A program made the translations under genes and the position numbers. A model generated the notes under the pieces. That model saw only the letters and a program-made list of their open reading frames with translations, had not been told where the DNA came from and searched no databases. A DNA stretch of 5,208 bases from Actinomycetales bacterium (GTDB lineage: Bacteria > Actinomycetota > Actinomycetes > Actinomycetales > Microbacteriaceae): contig JAGWUG010000077.1 of the NCBI GenBank assembly GCA_028868555.1, positions 1-5,208 on the forward strand. Reading direction: 5' to 3'. Shown in pieces: positions 1 to 5,194 of this stretch (the first letter of the stretch is position 1; every line of letters begins with the position of its first letter).

Positions 1-1703
1 AGCAACTGAGGGGTGAGGCGCGAAACGTATGGGCCAACCTGAACCAGGTCACGGCCGCGAACGCGGGTGGCCAGCAGGCTCTGGTGGGCGTCACGGAAGG
101 TGGTGTCGGTGACGGCAACCGGGTTCTGAGTGCGCAGTGCCTTGGCAAAACCGGCAGGGCCGAGCTCGAGCAGACGCTGGCGGGAGCCGGCAGGGGCATC
201 GGTGGTGATGTCAACCGCAGGAAGCTTCTCTTCTGGGTTGAGGCGACCGTTGCGTGGGCCGTAAGGCTGGTTGACGGTTACCTCTGCCAGCCACTGCAAA
301 ATCTTGGTTCCGCGGTCCTGGCTCTGCTTGGCGTGGAAGAGCTCCGGGCGCTCGTCGATGAACGAAGTGCTGAGGTCTCCCGAGATGAAGGTTGGGTCGC
401 TCATCACAGCCTGCAGATACGCAATGTTGGTGGAGACACCGCGGATGCGGAACTCGGCAAGTGCGCGACGGGCGCGGGTTACTGCACTTGGGAAGTCGCG
501 GCCCTTGGCGATGAGCTTCACCAGCATGGAGTCGAAGAATGGGCTCACCTCGGCGCCAGTGGACACGGTTCCACCGTCGAGGCGGATTCCGGCACCTCCA
601 GGCGAACGGTAAGTGGTGATCTTGCCGGTGTCCGGACGGAAGCCCTGTGCAGGGTCCTCGGTGGTGATGCGGCACTGAACCGCAAAGCCGTGGCACTTGA
701 TGTTGTCCTGGGTCAGGCCCAGGTCCAGCAGGGTCTCGCCCGATGCAATGCGCATCTGCGACTGCACGAGGTCGATGTCGGTGATCTCCTCGGAGACGGT
801 GTGCTCTACCTGGATGCGAGGGTTCATCTCGATGAAGACGTGCTTGCCAGCGTTGGCGCCAACAGTGTCAATCAGGAACTCAACGGTTCCAGCGTTGGAG
901 TAGCCGATCTCCTTGGCGAAGGCGACTGCGTCGCGGAAAAGCATCTGGCGCAGCTCGTCGTCCAGCAGCGGGGCCGGAGCAATCTCAACTACCTTCTGGT
1001 TGCGGCGCTGGATGGAGCAGTCACGCTCAAACAGGTGAACTACGTTGCCGGCGCCATCGCCCAGCAGCTGAACTTCGATGTGACGCGGGCGGAGTACAGC
1101 CTGCTCCAGGAAGACGTGACCGTCGCCAAAGGCGCTCTCGGCCTCGCGGGATGCCTCGATCAGGGCGGCGCGGAGTTCATCCTTGGTGGCCACGCGACGC
1201 ATACCGCGACCGCCACCACCGGCTACTGCCTTGACGAACAGTGGGAAGCCAATGGAGTCGGCCTCGCCGATCAGGAAGTCAACATCGGTGCTCGAAATGG
1301 TGCTCTTCAGAACCGGTACGCCGGCGGCGATTGCCGCGGCCTTGGCGTTTACCTTGTCACCGGCAAGCTCCAGCACGTGAGCGTTTGGACCGATGAAAGT
1401 GATGCCGTTCTCAACACAGGCGTTAGCCAGGTCTGGGTTCTCGCTGAGGAAGCCGTAGCCAGGGTAGATGGCGTCAGCGCCAGATTCCTTGGCAACTCGG
1501 ATGATCTCAGAAACGTCGAGGTAGGCGCGCACCGGGTGACCCACGGTGCCAATCTGGTAGGCCTCGTCGGCCTTCATGCGGTGGGCTGAGTTGCGGTCCT
1601 CGTAAGGGAATACGGCAACGGTCTTGGCGCCAAGCTCGTATGCAGCGCGGAAAGCGCGAACTGCAATCTCGCCTCGGTTTGCGACCAGGATCTTCTTGAA
1701 CAT
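1..1703 (-). CDS. pyc: Pyruvate carboxylase, N-terminal 567 residues (3' end beyond window)
   Basis: Biotin-dependent cytoplasmic enzyme that carboxylates pyruvate to oxaloacetate using ATP and bicarbonate, refilling the TCA cycle. I read the minus strand from ATG at 1703 without a stop to the window edge. Residues 1-450 are the biotin carboxylase domain: N-terminus MFKKILVANRGEIAVRAF, the ATP-grasp glycine-rich loop AGGGGRGM (161-168), and MNPRIQVEHTVSEE (293-306) with the catalytic Glu/Arg region. The carboxyltransferase domain opens near residue 525 with DTTFRDAHQSLLATRVR (533-549), in which D533 is the expected metal ligand. This block is diagnostic for pyruvate carboxylase and excludes acetyl- or propionyl-CoA carboxylase alpha subunits. 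The family is about 1,130 residues, so roughly half the gene, including the biotinyl domain, lies outside the window. A good Shine-Dalgarno supports the start. It diverges from the parA-like gene 58 bp away. Confidence 0.97.
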   Translation of the reverse strand, partial: MFKKILVANRGEIAVRAFRAAYELGAKTVAVFPYEDRNSAHRMKADEAYQIGTVGHPVRAYLDVSEIIRVAKESGADAIYPGYGFLSENPDLANACVENGITFIGPNAHVLELAGDKVNAKAAAIAAGVPVLKSTISSTDVDFLIGEADSIGFPLFVKAVAGGGGRGMRRVATKDELRAALIEASREAESAFGDGHVFLEQAVLRPRHIEVQLLGDGAGNVVHLFERDCSIQRRNQKVVEIAPAPLLDDELRQMLFRDAVAFAKEIGYSNAGTVEFLIDTVGANAGKHVFIEMNPRIQVEHTVSEEITDIDLVQSQMRIASGETLLDLGLTQDNIKCHGFAVQCRITTEDPAQGFRPDTGKITTYRSPGGAGIRLDGGTVSTGAEVSPFFDSMLVKLIAKGRDFPSAVTRARRALAEFRIRGVSTNIAYLQAVMSDPTFISGDLSTSFIDERPELFHAKQSQDRGTKILQWLAEVTVNQPYGPRNGRLNPEEKLPAVDITTDAPAGSRQRLLELGPAGFAKALRTQNPVAVTDTTFRDAHQSLLATRVRGRDLVQVGPYVSRLTPQL

Positions 1704-1710
1704 CGGGTTA

Positions 1711-1717
1711 CCTTCCC
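1711..1717 (-). promoter_or_regulatory. Ribosome binding site of pyc
   Basis: On the minus strand GGGAAGG lies 7 nt before the ATG at 1703. It fixes this start; the only nearby upstream ATG (in ATGGTGGGAAGGTAA) hits a stop after four codons. Confidence 0.75.
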
Positions 1718-1749
1718 ACCATTAACATCTGGGGTGACACCAAAGTAGG

Positions 1750-1755
1750 TAGCCT
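1750..1755 (+). promoter_or_regulatory. Candidate -10 box for leaderless transcription of the parA-like gene
   Basis: TAGCCT (TANNNT) is followed by 6 nt and then the GTG start codon at 1762, the spacing expected when the transcript begins at the first base of the start codon. There is no convincing Shine-Dalgarno; AGGT at 1747-1750 is weak and too far away. No clear -35 is visible. Leaderless genes with this geometry are common in actinobacteria. Confidence 0.55.
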
Positions 1756-1756
1756 A
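1751..1756 (-). promoter_or_regulatory. Candidate -10 box of the pyc promoter
   Basis: TAGGCT on the minus strand fits the actinobacterial TANNNT -10 pattern and would start transcription near 1744, giving a leader of about 40 nt that contains the pyc ribosome binding site. A CTGACG about 19 bp upstream (1776-1781, inside parA) is a weak -35. TACTTT at 1742-1747 is an alternative -10. The box overlaps the parA -10 on the other strand almost completely. Confidence 0.4.
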
Positions 1757-1761
1757 GTTGA

Positions 1762-2640
1762 GTGCATGTTCTTAGCGTCAGCTCCCTGAAAGGGGGCGTA
1801 GGCAAAACCACGGTCTCTCTCGGCCTGGCGTCTGCCGCGTTTGCCAAAGGGCTACGCACGCTCGTGGTAGACCTTGACACGCAGTGTGACGCTTCCACTG
1901 GATTAGGTGCCATCGGAGAGTTTGAAACCACTGTCGTGGATGTCATCAAACGCCCCGTACACGGCGTTGTGCATAAAGCAATCCTACCGTCCACGTGGAA
2001 TAAGTCCCAGCCCTCAAGAATCGACGTCATGGTTGGCGAACCACTGGCTTCCGCCTACGATTCGCCGCATCCTTCGCTGCACGATCTGTGGAAGTTGGAG
2101 CACGCCCTCAGCGTGGTTGAAGACGACTACGACCTCGTGATTATTGACACTCCCCCATCGCTAAACGGTCTGACCCGTTCCGCCTGGGCCGCGAGCGACC
2201 GAGTCCTGCTGGTTGCCGAGCCAGGAATCTTTGCAGTTGGCGGTGTTCGTCGCGCCATGCAGGCCGTGGACGAGGTACACGACCAGCTGAATCACCGCCT
2301 GGCGCTAGCCGGCGTGGTGCTAAACCGCGTGAACGCGGCCTTCACTGAGCATGAGTTCCGTCAGACTGAGCTGGCCCAGATTGTCACCGATGCCCTCCTG
2401 CCGATCAACTTCCCGGAGCGCGCCGCGGTTCAGCAGGCTCAGGGAGCGGCAAGGCCGATTCACTCCTGGCCGGGTGAGGCAGCGGCCGAGATTTCGGCGA
2501 ACTTCGATCGCCTGTTGGATTTGATTCAGGCCTCGCTAACTGAGGTAGCACGCAAGCGCCGCCGAGGCCGTACCGCTCGCCGGGCGCCAGAGGCTGAGGT
2601 AAAGCAGAGCTTCTTCCGCAGAAAGAAAAAGGGCGACTAG
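1762..2640 (+). CDS. ParA-family (MinD/ParA/Soj) P-loop ATPase, orphan
   Basis: A 292-residue cytoplasmic ATPase of the ParA type; these dimerise on ATP, bind DNA non-specifically and position chromosomes or other cargo. The deviant Walker A is KGGVGKTT (10-17), with signature lysine K10 and K15; Walker A' is DLDTQCDAS (37-45); Walker B is LVIIDTPPS (125-133). The C-terminus is strongly basic: residues 265-274 and 286-290 carry Arg/Lys runs that could aid DNA binding (inference). Start: GTG at 1762 is preceded directly by an in-frame TGA (1759-1761), so no earlier start exists in this frame. No parB, parS or oriC genes are nearby, so this is probably not the main segregation ParA; it may be an orphan homologue comparable in concept to corynebacterial PldP, but orthology is not shown. 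It diverges from pyc and converges on the merR gene, sharing a terminator with it. Confidence 0.92.
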   Translation: MHVLSVSSLKGGVGKTTVSLGLASAAFAKGLRTLVVDLDTQCDASTGLGAIGEFETTVVDVIKRPVHGVVHKAILPSTWNKSQPSRIDVMVGEPLASAYDSPHPSLHDLWKLEHALSVVEDDYDLVIIDTPPSLNGLTRSAWAASDRVLLVAEPGIFAVGGVRRAMQAVDEVHDQLNHRLALAGVVLNRVNAAFTEHEFRQTELAQIVTDALLPINFPERAAVQQAQGAARPIHSWPGEAAAEISANFDRLLDLIQASLTEVARKRRRGRTARRAPEAEVKQSFFRRKKKGD

Positions 2641-2654
2641 CGTCGCCCTTTTTT
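2626..2654. terminator. Bidirectional intrinsic terminator between parA-like gene and merR
   Basis: GGGCGAC (2631-2637) pairs perfectly with GTCGCCC (2642-2648) around a 4-nt loop TAGC. The stem is flanked by five A (2626-2630) and six T (2649-2654), so it works as a terminator read from either strand and can extend to 12 bp through A-T pairs. The parA stop codon TAG (2638-2640) occupies the loop, so the last five sense codons of parA form part of the stem. Confidence 0.9.
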
Positions 2655-2673
2655 CCTAAGCTTTAGGTTTGCG

Positions 2674-3222
2674 CTAGACCGCGCGCTTTGCCTCGCGGCG
2701 GCTTGCCAGTTCGTCAACCTCAACCACCGAGTCGGCGTGAATGTTGGCGAGAGTGGCTTCAACCTCACGAAGTGCCTTGCCTACTGCGATACCGAACACT
2801 CCCTGGCCCCGGCCCAGAAGGTCGATTACCTCGTCGTGGCTGGTGCACAGGTAGACGCGAGCGCCGTCCGACATCAGGGTGATGCCGGCAAGTTCGTTGA
2901 TGCCCGAGGCGCGGAGCTCCTCGATGGCGGTGCGGATCTGCTGCAGCGATACACCGATGTCCAGCAGGCTCTTGACCAGCTTGAGAACTAGAACGTCGCG
3001 GAAAGAGTAAAGGCGCTGGGTTCCCGAGCCGCTGGCTCCGCGCACCGATGGCTGAACCAGTGCGGTGCGGTCCCAGTAGTCCAGCTGGCGGTAGGAGATG
3101 CCCACAGCCTTGGCTGCGGAAGTTCCACGGTAACCGGAGCGCGAATCGACGCTAGGAAGGTCGTCGCTGAAGAGAGTGTCGGCGTACTCGGGCTCGGCTG
3201 CGCCGAAGTCTTGTTCAGACAT
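2674..3222 (-). CDS. MerR-family transcriptional regulator (Rv1830-like, second of the cluster)
   Basis: A 182-residue DNA-binding regulator. An acidic, probably disordered N-terminus (1-28) precedes the MerR winged helix-turn-helix (about 32-75, YRGTSAAKAVGISYRQLDYW, ending in the RLYSFRD wing) and the following helices KLVKSLLDIGVSLQQIRTAI (81-100). Residues 112-165 form a small C-terminal domain with no cysteine-rich metal site; the only cysteine is C126. In mycobacteria the similarly placed Rv1830 is a MerR protein linked to cell division; assigning this gene as its orthologue rests on synteny and fold, not alignment. Start: ATG at 3222 has AGG 7 nt upstream in a purine-rich run. A GTG at 3249 would add nine residues and is the alternative. 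The gene has its own upstream region with an inverted-repeat operator, suggesting autoregulation. Confidence 0.88.
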   Translation of the reverse strand: MSEQDFGAAEPEYADTLFSDDLPSVDSRSGYRGTSAAKAVGISYRQLDYWDRTALVQPSVRGASGSGTQRLYSFRDVLVLKLVKSLLDIGVSLQQIRTAIEELRASGINELAGITLMSDGARVYLCTSHDEVIDLLGRGQGVFGIAVGKALREVEATLANIHADSVVEVDELASRREAKRAV

Positions 3223-3229
3223 CTTTCGA

Positions 3230-3241
3230 CCTGCCTCTCCC
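3230..3241 (-). promoter_or_regulatory. Ribosome binding site deciding the merR start
   Basis: The minus strand reads GGGAGAGGCAGG, with the last AGG 7 nt from ATG 3222. This purine-rich stretch favours the ATG over the upstream GTG at 3249, which lacks a Shine-Dalgarno. Confidence 0.6.
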
Positions 3242-3257
3242 TGTTTCACTTTGCCAG

Positions 3258-3295
3258 TTAAACCTTGAACTTTAAAGGTTCAAGTACAGGTTTAA
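3258..3295. promoter_or_regulatory. Inverted-repeat operator, HAIR-like, upstream of merR
   Basis: A perfect inverted repeat, CTTGAAC (3264-3270), 7-bp spacer, GTTCAAG (3278-3284), lies 42 bp before the merR ATG. Its spacing and CTTGA/TCAAG cores match the HAIR element bound by the MerR-family repressor HspR (CTTGAGT-N7-ACTCAAG). It is embedded in four related half-sites: TTAAACCT (3258-3265), TTGAACTT (3265-3272), AGGTTCAA (3276-3283) and AGGTTTAA (3288-3295). Binding by the adjacent MerR proteins is inference; HspR itself is another possibility. Confidence 0.6.
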
Positions 3296-3317
3296 TTCTG
3301 GTGAACGGACCCGTCAA
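3289..3317 (-). promoter_or_regulatory. Candidate merR promoter
   Basis: On the minus strand TTGACG (3317-3312) is a good -35. At 17-bp spacing it is followed by TAAACC (3294-3289), a poor -10. Transcription would begin inside the inverted repeat, placing the operator where a bound protein would block initiation. A TANNNT box, TAAAGT (3274-3269), is an alternative -10 but has no clear -35. Confidence 0.35.
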
Positions 3318-3382
3318 TACCCCGCAAGAATTCATAACGGCGTGTCGGGCTTTGTGACGCGGATTTTGAAGCTTTTCCGGAA

Positions 3383-3398
3383 ACCGAATTTACTCGGT
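3383..3398 (-). terminator. Weak hairpin just after ftsR
   Basis: On the minus strand ACCGA, 6-nt loop, TCGGT follows the ftsR stop codon by two bases. Only five pairs form and the trailing tract is TTCC, so if it terminates the pgsA-garA-ftsR transcript it is inefficient. No better terminator is visible in 3296-3400. Confidence 0.25.
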
Positions 3399-3400
3399 GT

Positions 3401-4099
3401 CTAGAGTTCGATTTTTGCGATGAAAGTGTTAACCAGCTCGGTGCGAATGGTGTCGAACTGCTGCTCGATTTCGCGGGCATAGTCGGCCGCCTGGGCCCGT
3501 GCGGAACCATCGCGGCGACGCTGAACCGGGGCTAGAACGCCCTCGATGATTGCAATTTCCCGGTCGATCAGGGTCTTGTGACCGTGCAGGTGACGAGGGG
3601 TAATACCAAAGCGGCGGAGGTTCACGAGGGCACGGGCGATGCCAAGAGCGGCGAAGTCAAATGGCTCGGCACCGAGGAATTTCATTTCCTGAGCCTCGGC
3701 GATCATGCCATCGGTGATGCCAGTCTCTGCGGTCAGTTCGAGCTTGCTGATCTTGCGGGCACGAAGCTTGCGAAGCACAGGCTCCGGAGCTTCCTGGTCG
3801 CCCGGAAGGCTGGCTGCCTGGCCGGCATCCAGCTGGTTGAGGTACTCGAAAATGACCTTGAGCGGTAGCTTGCGGTTCTGGAGTTCCAGAATGATGCGCA
3901 AACGGTCAACGTCGTCTGAGGTGTACTTGCGGTATCCGCTGTTGGTGCGCTGCGGAGTGATGAGCCCCTCGTCCTCAAGGAAGCGCAACTTTGACGAGGT
4001 TAGGCCCGGGTAGTCACCGTTGAGCTGGTTGATGACCTGACCAATAGTAAATAGCTTTTGACCCCCGGCTATGTGCAGCCGGGCTTGGGATTGTGCCAT
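3401..4099 (-). CDS. ftsR: FtsR-like MerR-family transcriptional regulator (Rv1828 type)
   Basis: A 232-residue regulator. Residues 16-75 are the MerR winged helix-turn-helix: LFTIGQVINQL, KLRFLEDEGLITPQRTNSGY and RKYTSDDVDRLRIIL. A flexible linker rich in Ala, Pro and Glu (91-108) leads to a C-terminal domain (115-232) that includes a second helix-turn-helix-like segment, LTAETGITDGMIAEAQEM (122-139), and a long terminal helix. This architecture and the position directly after a GarA-type FHA gene match corynebacterial FtsR, which promotes ftsZ expression, and mycobacterial Rv1828. The start ATG overlaps the FHA stop codon by one base (TAATG) and has only a weak Shine-Dalgarno, so translation is probably coupled. 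Control of ftsZ in this organism is inferred from the family; ftsZ is not in the window. Confidence 0.92.
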   Translation of the reverse strand: MAQSQARLHIAGGQKLFTIGQVINQLNGDYPGLTSSKLRFLEDEGLITPQRTNSGYRKYTSDDVDRLRIILELQNRKLPLKVIFEYLNQLDAGQAASLPGDQEAPEPVLRKLRARKISKLELTAETGITDGMIAEAQEMKFLGAEPFDFAALGIARALVNLRRFGITPRHLHGHKTLIDREIAIIEGVLAPVQRRRDGSARAQAADYAREIEQQFDTIRTELVNTFIAKIEL

Positions 4100-4101
4100 T
4101 A
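4099..4101 (-). other. Translational coupling junction garA-ftsR (TAATG)
   Basis: The last base of the garA TAA (4101-4099) is the first base of the ftsR ATG (4099-4097). Such one-base overlaps usually let a terminating ribosome restart, tying FtsR output to GarA. Confidence 0.7.
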
Positions 4102-4545
4102 CGCCGCTCGCTTATCCAGCGGGGACGCGTAGAAGGTCATGCGGAACTTGCCGATTTGAACTTCGGCGCCGTCATCAAGAAGTGCGGTGTCAATGCGGAC
4201 TCCGTCAAAGTAGGTGCCGTTGAGCGAGCCCAGGTCGCGAACCTCAAAGGAGGCTCCGTGACGTAGGAACTCTGCGTGACGACGGGATACAGTCACGTCG
4301 TCAAGGAAGATATCTGCGTTTGGGTGGCGGCCGGCGGTGCTGACGTCCTGGTCTAGCAGGAACCGGGCGCCGATGTCGGCACCGCGCTTAACAATGAGAA
4401 GAGCGTGTCCACTAGGGAGTGCGGCAATGGCCTCGGCTTCGTCGGTGCTCAGATTTGCACCGCTTCGAGCCAGCAGATCCTCACTGAAGCGTAGGGTGTC
4501 GTTGACCTCGTCACGACCCTGCGCCCCCGGCGAAAATTCCTGCAT
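4099..4545 (-). CDS. garA: GarA/OdhI-type FHA domain protein
   Basis: A 148-residue soluble phospho-switch protein. In mycobacteria and corynebacteria its homologues bind and inhibit 2-oxoglutarate dehydrogenase and affect glutamate metabolism until Ser/Thr kinases phosphorylate an N-terminal threonine, whereupon the protein folds on itself. The FHA domain spans about 48-140 and keeps every phosphothreonine-binding hallmark: GRH (72-74), SRRH (87-90) and NG (109-110). The N-terminal tail (1-45) contains DTLRFSEDLL (16-25), which aligns without gaps to the GarA TTSVFRADFL motif; T17 remains as a phospho-acceptor but the first threonine is Asp16. Start ATG 4545 has AGGAG 8 nt upstream. It follows the pgsA-like gene by 24 nt and overlaps ftsR by one base, so the three form an operon. 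GarA function is inferred from the family and context. Confidence 0.93.
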   Translation of the reverse strand: MQEFSPGAQGRDEVNDTLRFSEDLLARSGANLSTDEAEAIAALPSGHALLIVKRGADIGARFLLDQDVSTAGRHPNADIFLDDVTVSRRHAEFLRHGASFEVRDLGSLNGTYFDGVRIDTALLDDGAEVQIGKFRMTFYASPLDKRAA

Positions 4546-4553
4546 TTTTGTAA

Positions 4554-4558
4554 CTCCT
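4554..4558 (-). promoter_or_regulatory. Ribosome binding site of garA
   Basis: AGGAG on the minus strand, 8 nt before ATG 4545, within the 24-nt gap after the pgsA-like gene. It is the strongest Shine-Dalgarno in the operon. Confidence 0.8.
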
Positions 4559-4569
4559 CAACGGCTAGC

Positions 4570-5157
4570 CTATCGGCTGGCGCGTGCCCCTAAAACCAGA
4601 TCTCGCACTTGTTTTACATAAACGAAACCTGCCCACCAATAAAGGCCAGCACCCCAAAGTGCAAAGGCCCAAGCTATTGGCAGAATGACAAAATTAGCGG
4701 ATTCTACAACGTTTGCCAAGAGCAAAAGTGGGAACGCGTAAAGCAGCGCGAAGGTGCCGGCTTTGCCTAGGTAGTGAACCGGAAGTGGGCCGTAGCCGTG
4801 GGTGGCCAGGATTGGGTAAACAATCGCCAACATCACATCGCGAGCCACGATTACCGCGGCTAACCAGAACGGAATTACACCGGTTGCAACTAAGCCAATC
4901 AGGGTTGTGAAGATGTACAGGCGGTCCGCCGCTGGGTCGATGAGCTTGCCGAGTCGAGTGACCTGATTGTATTTCCGGGCGATGTAGCCGTCGAGGTAGT
5001 CGGTGAGACCAGAGAAGATGAGCAGCGCTATCGCCAGACCACCCTGATGCCTGAGAATAAGCCAAAGGAAAACTGGAATGAGCGCTAGGCGTAGGAAACT
5101 GAGCAGGTTTGGCACGGTTTTGGCCTCGTGCCACATTGAAATTTGCTGCTCACTCAT
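4570..5157 (-). CDS. pgsA: CDP-alcohol phosphatidyltransferase (PgsA-like phosphatidylglycerophosphate synthase)
   Basis: A 195-residue integral membrane enzyme that transfers a phosphatidyl group from CDP-diacylglycerol to an alcohol, probably glycerol 3-phosphate. The complete family signature D-x2-DG-x2-AR-x8-G-x3-D-x3-D is present: D53, D56-G57, A60-R61, G70, D74, D78. Hydrophobic segments fall near 18-36, 39-52, 80-97, 98-117, 132-152 and 156-183, consistent with about six membrane helices. Start: ATG at 5157 is preferred because a TANNNT -10 box ends 7 nt before it, implying a leaderless transcript; TTG at 5163 would add only two residues. It is first in an operon with garA and ftsR, corresponding to the pgsA2 (Rv1822) position in mycobacteria. 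Actinobacterial cardiolipin synthases share this fold and motif, so the exact acceptor is uncertain. Confidence 0.88.
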   Translation of the reverse strand: MSEQQISMWHEAKTVPNLLSFLRLALIPVFLWLILRHQGGLAIALLIFSGLTDYLDGYIARKYNQVTRLGKLIDPAADRLYIFTTLIGLVATGVIPFWLAAVIVARDVMLAIVYPILATHGYGPLPVHYLGKAGTFALLYAFPLLLLANVVESANFVILPIAWAFALWGAGLYWWAGFVYVKQVRDLVLGARASR

Positions 5158-5164
5158 GGTCAAA

Positions 5165-5170
5165 AGTCTA
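5165..5170 (-). promoter_or_regulatory. Candidate -10 box for the pgsA-garA-ftsR operon, leaderless
   Basis: TAGACT on the minus strand (5170-5165) is followed by seven bases, TTTGACC preceded by one T within the run, and then ATG at 5157. No Shine-Dalgarno lies between, which fits initiation at the A of the ATG. No clear -35 is visible in the remaining upstream sequence. Confidence 0.5.
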
Positions 5171-5194
5171 GCCTCGCGGAGGGCGGTTGATTTC

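Noticed and set aside
84..1589. A 501-codon open frame on the plus strand opposite pyc
   Set aside because: It lies wholly antisense to a clearly recognisable pyruvate carboxylase, its translation resembles no protein family I know, and it arises from codon bias that rarely gives stops on the opposite strand. No promoter or ribosome binding site supports it.
2656..2666. CTAA-GCT-TTAG small inverted repeat after the terminator
   Set aside because: Four-base arms beside a strong terminator are expected by chance and have no visible role.
3220..3249. GTG at 3249 as the merR start, possibly leaderless after TTAACT at 3261-3256
   Set aside because: The proposed -10 lacks the conserved A at its second position, while ATG 3222 has a Shine-Dalgarno at good spacing. 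It stays a possible alternative.
3578..4013. Open frames on the plus strand across ftsR
   Set aside because: They are antisense shadows of ftsR; their translations show no family motifs and the opposite-strand protein is unmistakable.
4567..4572. TAGGCT on the minus strand as an internal promoter for garA
   Set aside because: It overlaps the pgsA stop codon, the region 17 bp upstream is a poor -35, and the genes are closely packed as an operon. A hexamer match alone is not enough.
5155..5163. TTG at 5163 as the pgsA start
   Set aside because: It has no Shine-Dalgarno and would lie too close to the -10 box; ATG 5157 fits leaderless initiation better.
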